Positions 32,219-37,746 of a DNA stretch of 37,746 nt are shown piece by piece; position 1 is the first letter of the stretch, and every line of letters begins with the position of its first letter. The stretch is from Deltaproteobacteria bacterium. Its GTDB lineage: Bacteria > Desulfobacterota > Syntrophobacteria > Syntrophobacterales > Thermodesulforhabdaceae. Location: assembly GCA_019309115.1 (NCBI GenBank), contig JAFDGW010000031.1, forward strand, positions 1 through 37,746, given 5' to 3'. The notes beneath the pieces were generated by a model, which worked only from the letters and a program-made list of their open reading frames with translations, searched no databases and had not been told where the DNA came from. The translations under genes were made by a program, and so were the position numbers.

Positions 32219-33016
32219 CTATTCCATAATCGGATGGGGTATGGATTGTAGGACTGCGTCGGGTAGGTCTAAAACCTTTGTCAGTAGATCACAAAGTTTT
32301 CGAGATGCCAGCATGGAACGCTTTCCGTAGAAATAAAAATCCGGCAGAAGTTCCGGGTGAGTTATCAACATAGAGGCAACTCTTTTTGTCGATATTAAGC
32401 CGTCTTCGCCGATAATTTCGGAAACCCTAAAACGTATTGGATCCGATGCCATGTCTGTTGCGGTCTTTAATATTAGCACAGGCGTGCGAGTGCGAACTCC
32501 AAGCAAAGCGGCGAAGTAGGATTCCATATCAACGACTGTGGGTATATCCAAAGCTGAAGGAATTTTTTCCTTGGGAAAGTCTATCGGAACAGTAATTCCC
32601 TGTGACACGGTTGCTTCTAGCGATCTCAAGATTTTCAAGATTTCAGAGGATATTGGAATAATTACCCGTGGAGCATGTAAAATCTCTGGAAACAGGAAAA
32701 GCTTCACTGGAGCCGCAGCCTTACCAGGGTGTCCGTCAGGTGAGAGATAACCACAGAAGCCGGTGAATATAATGAGATCTGGTCGGAAAGATGTTAGGAT
32801 GTCTGGTGCAATGCTCAGAAAAAATCTTAACCCAATTCCCGTTGTAACAAGGATAACCTGTTTCGTTTTATACCTTGTGGTGTAGAATGGTACCCGGTAT
32901 TTTTTTATTTTTGAAAACTTGAATGAACGAAGGATAAAGGGAGATTCTTCCCATATTGCAGGACAGACCATGATTCGGAATGGAGTGAAGCCACTGTGAC
33001 GTTCAGAATTTTCCAT
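32219..33016 (-). CDS. Purine nucleosidase/phosphorylase-superfamily protein
   Basis: The protein resembles the MTA/SAH nucleosidase and nucleoside phosphorylase superfamily. VTTGIGLRFF is the early glycine loop, IIFTGFCGYLSPD is the GxxG-like strand, and VVDMESYFAAL is the diagnostic glutamate region that binds ribose. The length suits the family. Substrate is unknown; futalosine hydrolase and hopanoid-linked HpnG-type phosphorylases are related alternatives. Start choice is uncertain: the frame runs to a GTG at 33028, ATG 33016 is used here, and ATG 32971 would cut the first strand (FRIMVCPA). Either longer start overlaps the divergent glycosyltransferase gene. Confidence 0.65.
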   Translation of the reverse strand: MENSERHSGFTPFRIMVCPAIWEESPFILRSFKFSKIKKYRVPFYTTRYKTKQVILVTTGIGLRFFLSIAPDILTSFRPDLIIFTGFCGYLSPDGHPGKAAAPVKLFLFPEILHAPRVIIPISSEILKILRSLEATVSQGITVPIDFPKEKIPSALDIPTVVDMESYFAALLGVRTRTPVLILKTATDMASDPIRFRVSEIIGEDGLISTKRVASMLITHPELLPDFYFYGKRSMLASRKLCDLLTKVLDLPDAVLQSIPHPIME

Positions 33017-34135
33017 CTCTTCACTCACAGTTCAATAACCCGTGGTGGAGCGGTTCAGGGAATAGAACTAGCTAAATTACAGCAAGAGCGAGGACATCAG
33101 GTTGTTTGTTTGTTTCACAAATCCCCTTTCCGTCGCCTTCACTTTACACTCAACCAACCTTTTCCTTTCCCCGTTTATCATCGGGACATGAAAAATCCGT
33201 TGTCGTACATCTGGTTTGCCAGATTCATAACCCGAGTTCAACCACACATTATACATTGTCATAGGAACCTTGCACTATTGTTCGGCTTTTTCTCGCTTCG
33301 ATGGCTTTCGAGTGGGAGAAAAACTGTTTTGGTGATTAATCGAGGAACCACTTACCCTTTGCCTAACCTGGTGGTCAAACAGGTTTTTAAATCAGACGGT
33401 TTGGATCACGTCATAGCTGTAAGCCGAGCGGTGAAAGAGGCGTTGATTAGGCAGGACGGCATTGATGCTGATAAGATATCAGTAATTTACGGAAGTTTTG
33501 ATCCATCTCGATTTTATCCCGAAAGGAAGTGTCAAATCTTTAGAAATGAGTTTAAAATTCCCGAGAGTGTTCCCGTGATTTCCACAGTATGCGCAATTGA
33601 CAGGCGCAAAGGGCTTGAATATTTCCTTATGGCAGCTGAAATGGTCCTGAAAGAGATACCACATTCCAGGTTTTTTATCGTTGGTAATATAGACGATCCA
33701 GAATATTATAAAAAATTACGAACATTGGTTGAAGAAAAGGGTCTGGAAGGCCATGTGGTATTTACCAGGCATAGAAGCGATATACCAGATATTTTGGCCT
33801 GTAGCGATCTTTCCGTTTCTGCGTCTGTTGAGGGAGAGGGGATAACCGGGGCGTTGCGAGAGTCTCTTGCTATGAAGAAACCGGTGGTTGCTACGAACGT
33901 GTCGGGAAACTCTGAACTTATCCAGGACGGAGTAACAGGCTGGCTCGTTAGACCGAAAGATGCTGTAGCTTTGGCGAAGGCTATTCTTGAGGCAATCAGA
34001 AATAGGCAAGAAGCTCATAGAAGGGCCGAGAAAGGTTACAGACTGGTCAGGAAATTGTGTTCTCCTGAACGTCGTTATACTGATGTCATGAAGCTTTATG
34101 AAAAACTTATTTCTTTGCGAGAGCAGGAGTTATGA
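32996..34135 (+). CDS. Glycosyltransferase family 4
   Basis: The 379-residue GT-B enzyme adds a sugar from a nucleotide-sugar donor. The N-terminal RIFHLFTHSSITRGGAVQGI contains the family's glycine-rich acceptor loop. VISTVCAIDRRKGLEYFL and FFIVGNIDDPEY lie at the domain junction. The donor-binding EGEGITGALRESLA shows the E(x)7E pattern, followed by VVATNVSGNSELI. GTG 32996 is the start that keeps the first strand complete. The next gene overlaps by 4 bp. With the FemAB-like acyltransferase it probably makes a surface glycan or glycolipid. Confidence 0.92.
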   Translation: MTFRIFHLFTHSSITRGGAVQGIELAKLQQERGHQVVCLFHKSPFRRLHFTLNQPFPFPVYHRDMKNPLSYIWFARFITRVQPHIIHCHRNLALLFGFFSLRWLSSGRKTVLVINRGTTYPLPNLVVKQVFKSDGLDHVIAVSRAVKEALIRQDGIDADKISVIYGSFDPSRFYPERKCQIFRNEFKIPESVPVISTVCAIDRRKGLEYFLMAAEMVLKEIPHSRFFIVGNIDDPEYYKKLRTLVEEKGLEGHVVFTRHRSDIPDILACSDLSVSASVEGEGITGALRESLAMKKPVVATNVSGNSELIQDGVTGWLVRPKDAVALAKAILEAIRNRQEAHRRAEKGYRLVRKLCSPERRYTDVMKLYEKLISLREQEL

Positions 34136-35283
34136 CGAAACTGGATTTACGACATTTGTTTGTATCTCCTGGGGTCAGGTTTCGCATTTTTTCAAGCACC
34201 AAGGAAATCAGCCCTGCAGAGTGGAACCGAATAGCTCAAGATTACGCGGCCATGATGGAGTGGGAATACTTTTACATCCTGGAGCAGTCCGGATGTATAA
34301 GCGAGCATCGGAGATTCAATCCTTTTTATGTTGGAATGTTAGATAGAAAGGATAGGTTGATTGGGCTGGCACCTCTTTTTGAACGGAAGGACGCAACTCA
34401 TGAGTTTGGCATATCTGGCCTGATATCGGAAGTTGCGAAAACAGCACGGGTTCCCTTCGATAGGGGGCTCGTTGGAACCATTCCATTTACTCCTGTGCCA
34501 GCATATAATTTTCTTCGTGAAAAAACGATGAATCGTGAACGCTTTCTTGCGTTGATGTTGAAGTACATAGACTATATTTGCGAAATCTGTGATTTCCTGT
34601 CCGTTCGTTTTTACTTCGTTGATCCGGATTTGGGTGACGCGTACGACATATTCAGCAGTTATGGCTATGTGCAGCTTATGACAAATCACTTTCTGTGGAC
34701 GAATTCTTATGACACCTTTGATGATTATCTCCGGTCACTAGGATCACATCGAAGGCGTAATATCAAGCGCGAGCTCAGGAAAATTGCTGAAAGTGGTGTG
34801 AAAGTGCAAATGGTTAAGGGTGCTGATGCTGCTCCTGAGTTGTACGATAAAATGTATGGCCTTTATTTGAGGACATGGAATAAGCACATGCCGCCAAATA
34901 TAAAGCCTTTTCTCAACAGGCAGTTCTTTTCACTGCTTAGGCCTTTTTTTAAAAACCGGTGTCTCTTTTCTATAGCCACTCGGGAAAAAGAATGCCTTGG
35001 AATGGCCATATTTTTTGAAAAGAAGGGCAGAATGTTCGGTCGCTACTGGGGGGCCTATGAAGAGGTGCCATTTTTGCATTTTACCACTTGCTACTACGTA
35101 CCAATGATGTATGCTATTGAAAAGAACATTAGATACTTTGATCCTGGCTTTGGAGGATACCATAAGCAGTTACGAGGTTTTAAAACTGTTCGATGCTACC
35201 ATTACGTGAAGTTCTTCGGGCCCAACCGTCGGTTGGGGTATGTGGCTCTGGAAAACGTGCTCAACCAGTGGGGTACCTGGTAG
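34132..35283 (+). CDS. FemAB-like/DUF482 N-acyltransferase
   Basis: The 383-residue protein matches the GNAT-fold FemAB-like family (PF04339 type). Family marks are GLAPLF, PFTPVPAYNFL, HFLWTNSYDTFDDYLRSL, SHRRRNIKRELRKI, GRYWGAYEE, LHFTTCYYVPMMYAIEKN and FDPGFGGYHKQLRGF. It would transfer an acyl or aminoacyl group onto a glycan, lipid or peptide; the donor is unknown. No membrane segment is seen. It starts in the last codons of the glycosyltransferase (ATGA overlap), so both probably act on the same product. Its end overlaps the opposing cbiM by 23 bp. Confidence 0.85.
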   Translation: MTKLDLRHLFVSPGVRFRIFSSTKEISPAEWNRIAQDYAAMMEWEYFYILEQSGCISEHRRFNPFYVGMLDRKDRLIGLAPLFERKDATHEFGISGLISEVAKTARVPFDRGLVGTIPFTPVPAYNFLREKTMNRERFLALMLKYIDYICEICDFLSVRFYFVDPDLGDAYDIFSSYGYVQLMTNHFLWTNSYDTFDDYLRSLGSHRRRNIKRELRKIAESGVKVQMVKGADAAPELYDKMYGLYLRTWNKHMPPNIKPFLNRQFFSLLRPFFKNRCLFSIATREKECLGMAIFFEKKGRMFGRYWGAYEEVPFLHFTTCYYVPMMYAIEKNIRYFDPGFGGYHKQLRGFKTVRCYHYVKFFGPNRRLGYVALENVLNQWGTW

Positions 35284-35878
35284 CAACAGCCAGTAGCTCA
35301 GGTTTTACTTTTTGCAAAAAGGAAACCGTGGACGCTGATATAATTCCTTCTATTATGGCTACCGGGATGTGGGCAATAACAGCGATTTTCGCCACCCCCC
35401 AGAAGGCTTCCCCGGAAACATAAAGCAGGAGTCCCAAGATTAGGGCGGAGCAGATTACACTACCGCTTCCTATTGCACCGGCAAGGATCATATTCCATTT
35501 CAGGTCTGACATTTTAAAACGGTGAAAGATCCAGCCAGCAGCCATTGCAGGTAACCCCATCATAAGAGCATTTGCCCCAAGGGCTGTAATTCCTCCAAAT
35601 TGAAACAAAAAGCATTGGAGTATGAGACCTAGAGTTACGGCAAGGAAGCTTATTGGACCAAGCACCATGCCGGTGAGGCCCGGGAGAAGCAAGTGAACAC
35701 TCGTTGGGCCAAGTGGAACGTGAATAAGGGAGGCGACAAAGAAGGCCGAGGTCATGACGGCCACCTTTGGATAGTCCGCATAATGTAATTTACGAAGCTG
35801 CAAAGCCACTATACCGGCTGTCACCACATAAGATACGACCGTTACACTGGGAGGTAGAACTCCATCGGATATGTGCAT
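35261..35878 (-). CDS. cbiM: Ni/Co ECF transporter S component CbiM/NikM
   Basis: The 205-residue membrane protein begins MHISDGVLPPSV, the N-terminal loop whose His binds the ion in CbiM/NikM. About six hydrophobic helices follow. An ECF transporter needs also a T protein (CbiQ) and ATPases (CbiO), and neither is in the window; the next gene is on the other strand. The upstream NikL-like and NikK-like genes indicate nickel rather than cobalt, since these extra parts are known mainly from nickel systems, but the ion is not settled. Confidence 0.9.
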   Translation of the reverse strand: MHISDGVLPPSVTVVSYVVTAGIVALQLRKLHYADYPKVAVMTSAFFVASLIHVPLGPTSVHLLLPGLTGMVLGPISFLAVTLGLILQCFLFQFGGITALGANALMMGLPAMAAGWIFHRFKMSDLKWNMILAGAIGSGSVICSALILGLLLYVSGEAFWGVAKIAVIAHIPVAIIEGIISASTVSFLQKVKPELLAVATRYPTG

Positions 35879-35880
35879 TT

Positions 35881-36234
35881 TCAGGACTCCCTGTTTTGTT
35901 TATTCATTGCCCGGGCCTTCATATAAGCTGCCACACCGAAGATACCAAAGATGTAGCCTATGCCGGCAAAAACTTCCTTGATGCCCGGACGAGACAGCTC
36001 GGCTTTCAACAACAGAAGCTCTCGCTTTATCTGACGTAAATCCCTAGAAAGCATCTTGTTTTGCTTTTCAAGCAGATTTACAGCTCGAGCACAGTAGGTG
36101 TCAGACACTTCTTTCGTGCCGGCTATTGCCGTCCGGACACCATGATTCCAGGACAATCTGACAGGTATTTCACTAGAGAAGTCAAAGACCATTACCAGAA
36201 AAACAACGAGGAAAAGGGTGCTTCTCCATTTCAT
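35881..36234 (-). CDS. NikL-like C-terminal part: coiled coil plus membrane anchor, separate ORF
   Basis: The 117-residue protein has its own signal-like N-terminus (RSTLFLVVFLVMVFDF). A coiled coil follows (LLEKQNKMLSRDLRQIKREL), then one membrane helix (FAGIGYIFGIFGVAAYMKAR). That GGIGYI-type anchor is what ends longer NikL proteins. Here it is encoded alone, overlapping the previous ORF by 4 bp. It sits 2 bp upstream of cbiM. It probably helps link the periplasmic domain to the CbiM channel. It could also be the counterpart of CbiN/NikN, the two-helix partner of other systems. Confidence 0.7.
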   Translation of the reverse strand: MKWRSTLFLVVFLVMVFDFSSEIPVRLSWNHGVRTAIAGTKEVSDTYCARAVNLLEKQNKMLSRDLRQIKRELLLLKAELSRPGIKEVFAGIGYIFGIFGVAAYMKARAMNKQNRES

Positions 36235-36593
36235 TGCAGATCATCCTTTTGGAGCAAGTACTGACTTTTATGCCCCATTCCGGCATCAATTGTGATTTTC
36301 AGGGAAGTAGTGTTTTGCGGAAGCGTGAAGGAGAACATACCGCTTTTGTCAGTCTTTCCTTTGAGAATGCACTTTCCGGAAGCGTCAAATACAGCAATTT
36401 CCCCACCCTGCACAGGACTCCCATCCGAAAAGTAGCTCTCCGTGTAAACCGTTCCATCTTCGACATAGGCAAATATCTGAACTTTGTGAGCCTGAGCTTC
36501 CGAAGCCCAGATTACAAACCCCACAACAGCAATCCCAATGATACGTAAGCATGCGGTGCTGTAACTCTTTGTGAGCCAATTTTTGCCCTTCAT
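36231..36593 (-). CDS. nikL: NikL-like periplasmic domain
   Basis: The 120-residue precursor has a signal peptide (IIGIAVVGFVIWASEAQA) whose mature end starts HKVQIFAYVEDGTVY. The domain is a carboxypeptidase-regulatory-like beta sandwich (SYFSDGSPVQGGEIAVFDAS, GKTDKSGMFSF, TIDAGMGHKS), as in NikL of nickel ECF systems. The N-terminal mature His could bind the metal. In related proteins the coiled coil and membrane helix follow in the same chain; here they are in the next ORF, with a 4-bp ATGA-type overlap. Confidence 0.78.
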   Translation of the reverse strand: MKGKNWLTKSYSTACLRIIGIAVVGFVIWASEAQAHKVQIFAYVEDGTVYTESYFSDGSPVQGGEIAVFDASGKCILKGKTDKSGMFSFTLPQNTTSLKITIDAGMGHKSQYLLQKDDLQ

Positions 36594-36618
36594 TTTCCCC
36601 GATCCTTTTGAAACATAC

Positions 36619-37422
36619 CTATTTCATGTCCACCGTGTGTACCCAGAACACAGCACCTATTTCGACATCCTTTTCCACATTGTTATGCTTCAATTTCCAC
36701 GGCGCATCGGCAAGGGCGGCAAATCCCCACCATCCGGCTTTCGGCATTGCGTAGGTAAATACGCCATTTGCGTCCGTTTTTATAACCTGAGTTACAAAGG
36801 GATCAGCCGGGGGATGGACCGCTTTCCCTTTCTCTGCCGAAGCATTCATGTACTCTACCTCTACTTCTATAAAAGGTGCAGGCTTTCCGTTTAGAAGCAC
36901 CTGGCCCCGAAAAACGTTTCCGGTCCATAGTCCGTAAGGCCTAACAAGAGGCACAATTTCTATCGGGAAGTTTACCCTAGCATCCCAACCTTCTTCCATC
37001 CCAAGGGCATTTACGCAAGCTTTGGTGTAGTGAATTATGAATTTATCTTCAGCTGGTTCCCAGTAAGGCTGGGGTTCCATGAAGAAGATATAATCGCCGG
37101 GCCGCTTGATTTTGTATTCGAGGCTCCAGTACGTAAAATCCTTTTGTTGATTTCCGTCGTGAAACTTTACGGACTTAATCTGGGAGGTGAGATCTTTTGT
37201 TTTATCCCCACGGAAGATCACCCCGACCCTTTTGGGTTTAGCCAGCTCCATGTAGGAGTCTTCCATGGGATGCATAAATTTGAAATCAACCTTTATGGTT
37301 TTTGGATCTTGTTGCGTAACAATATCATCCGATGGAAGCACAACACCGAAATGGGCTGAGCAAGGAATTGTCCAGAAAAGCATCAAAACTACAAAAACAC
37401 TCAAAATAACCAGTCGTTTCAT
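36619..37422 (-). CDS. nikK: NikK-like DUF4198 periplasmic metal-uptake protein
   Basis: The 267-residue precursor has a signal peptide (hydrophobic residues about 4-20, then CSAHFG). The mature start HFG puts a histidine at the N-terminus, a known metal-binding feature of this group. DUF4198 marks are DFKFMHPMEDSYMEL, WSLEYKIKRPGDYIF, FRGQVLLNGKPAPFIEVEVEY and ADANGVFTY-like KTDANGVFTYAMPKAGWW. NikK and NikL occur with nickel ECF transporters in Proteobacteria. It is the first gene of the unit. GAAGGAGG lies just before the ATG, and a structured leader lies upstream. Confidence 0.85.
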   Translation of the reverse strand: MKRLVILSVFVVLMLFWTIPCSAHFGVVLPSDDIVTQQDPKTIKVDFKFMHPMEDSYMELAKPKRVGVIFRGDKTKDLTSQIKSVKFHDGNQQKDFTYWSLEYKIKRPGDYIFFMEPQPYWEPAEDKFIIHYTKACVNALGMEEGWDARVNFPIEIVPLVRPYGLWTGNVFRGQVLLNGKPAPFIEVEVEYMNASAEKGKAVHPPADPFVTQVIKTDANGVFTYAMPKAGWWGFAALADAPWKLKHNNVEKDVEIGAVFWVHTVDMK

Positions 37423-37552
37423 TGTTGCCTCCTTCTATGCTTCCCAATGCCACAAAAAAAGGCCACACCACTCGACCGTGGTATGGCCTTCTTGGCCTAT
37501 GTCCAAAAAATTAGAAGTGAGAAACCACCGGATCTTCTGATCCAATTTTTCC
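37423..37552 (-). promoter_or_regulatory. Structured nik leader with possible attenuator
   Basis: Between the promoter and nikK the RNA can form a small hairpin (GGATC-AGAA-GATCC, 37530-37543), a GGCC-AAGAA-GGCC pairing and a terminator. An alternative pairing joins CCGGTGGT (minus strand, 37524-37531) to ACCACGG (37476-37482), 7 bp with one bulge. This would break the terminator stem, so two exclusive folds are possible. I see no match to the known NiCo riboswitch core (GGGGCAGG-type loops). Confidence 0.4.
37454..37488 (-). terminator. Intrinsic terminator hairpin upstream of nikK
   Basis: On the minus strand GGCCATACCAC (37478-37488) pairs with GTGGTGTGGCC (37461-37471) in an 11-bp stem with one U-G pair, followed directly by seven T (37454-37460). 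It lies downstream of the putative nik promoter and 31 bp before the nikK start, so it could act as an attenuator of nikK rather than ending another gene. Confidence 0.7.
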
Positions 37553-37558
37553 AGTTGC

Positions 37559-37587
37559 TCTATAAACCTCTTTTTTCTGTCTGTCAA
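37559..37587 (-). promoter_or_regulatory. Candidate nik operon promoter
   Basis: On the minus strand a perfect TTGACA (37582-37587), a 17-bp spacer and TATAGA (37559-37564, 4 of 6). The transcript would start near 37552 and carry a leader of about 130 bases. Confidence 0.55.
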
Positions 37588-37632
37588 GAACATTCATAGG
37601 GGATTGAAAAATCATTTTGACAATGGATGACT

Positions 37633-37746
37633 GTGAACTACTCCGCCCTTACGGACGGAGCTTCTAAGGGAGTTTGATAGGTCACTCCTACCCTTATCCC
37701 TCTGGGTGAGTTCACGTCACCCTCTACTCCTATCCCCGCAAAAAGC
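37633..37746 (+). ncRNA. HEARO-like RNA (candidate IscB omega-RNA), copy 2, cut by the window
   Basis: Bases 37633-37700 match 4204-4271 at 64 of 68 positions, all four differences being transitions, and begin with the same GTGAAC border. After this the copies differ: copy 2 has an extra hairpin GGGTGA (37704-37709) with TCACCC (37717-37722). The last bases are A-rich, as before the conserved core of copy 1. The rest of the RNA and any nuclease gene lie beyond 37746. The orientation is the same as copy 1. Confidence 0.6.

Noticed and set aside
37423-37552. Known NiCo or cobalamin riboswitch in the nik leader
   Set aside because: The conserved core sequences of those classes are not visible and the leader is short for a cobalamin aptamer, so only an unclassified attenuator is proposed.

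Overview
ORGANISM. The window looks like a Gram-negative anaerobe of the Desulfobacterota (former Deltaproteobacteria), plausibly a thermophilic Syntrophobacteria or Thermodesulforhabdus-type sulfate reducer. Supporting genes are an MlaC-type lipid carrier, a YdbH/YdbL-like intermembrane module, an LpoA-like lipoprotein, mreB, mltG, a molybdenum-cofactor block (mobB-mobA-moeA) and a NikK/NikL/CbiM metal-uptake operon. The taxonomic call is inference from gene content, since there is no rRNA here. Genes are tightly packed with many 4-28 bp overlaps. I see no CRISPR array, tRNA or rRNA.

LAYOUT. (1) 1-308 is a window edge with no gene I recognise. (2) 309-4168 is visibly more A+T-rich and AGA/AGG-rich than the rest: a TPR-sulfotransferase fusion and a methyltransferase with a regulatory domain. 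(3) 4204-4467 looks like a decayed ISC/IscB element: a HEARO-like (omega-RNA) structured leader, then a Shine-Dalgarno and a 28-codon IscB-like N-terminal stub. A second copy of the leader, 64/68 identical and in the same orientation, starts at 37633 and runs off the window. (4) 4580-10457 (+) holds a secreted metalloprotease with DUF4214, a CDP-alcohol transferase fusion lacking the last motif Asp, a periplasmic NTF2-like protein, mltG and a GlmU-like nucleotidyltransferase. (5) 13108-10430 (-) is fabD, mlaC, radC and an internally deleted ABC ATPase. (6) 13359-19961 (+) is aldehyde dehydrogenase, mobB, mobA, moeA, an intact CDP-alcohol phosphatidyltransferase and an LpoA-like lipoprotein. 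(7) 22505-19952 (-) is znuA-znuC-znuB. (8) 22697-26448 (+) is serC, a YdbH-like protein and a YdbL-like lipoprotein. (9) 28220-26497 (-) is mreB and a CBS-ACT protein. (10) 28344-29473 (+) is a thermonuclease and a Nudix hydrolase. (11) 33016-29491 (-) is a nucleosidase-like protein, a Cys-motif orphan, a deacetylase-like protein and a radical SAM enzyme. (12) 32996-35283 (+) is a GT4 glycosyltransferase and a FemAB-like acyltransferase. (13) 37422-35261 (-) is a nickel/cobalt ECF uptake operon preceded by a leader with a terminator hairpin and a possible competing antiterminator.

HOW THE PARTS FIT. Most genes serve the cell envelope (MltG, GlmU-like, MreB, LpoA-like, MlaC, YdbH/YdbL, FemAB-like, GT4, two CDP-alcohol enzymes) or metal and cofactor supply (Zn, Ni/Co, Moco). 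The most unusual items are the two dispersed IscB-type guide-RNA-like leaders, one attached to a dead nuclease stub, and the putative attenuator in front of the metal-uptake operon.
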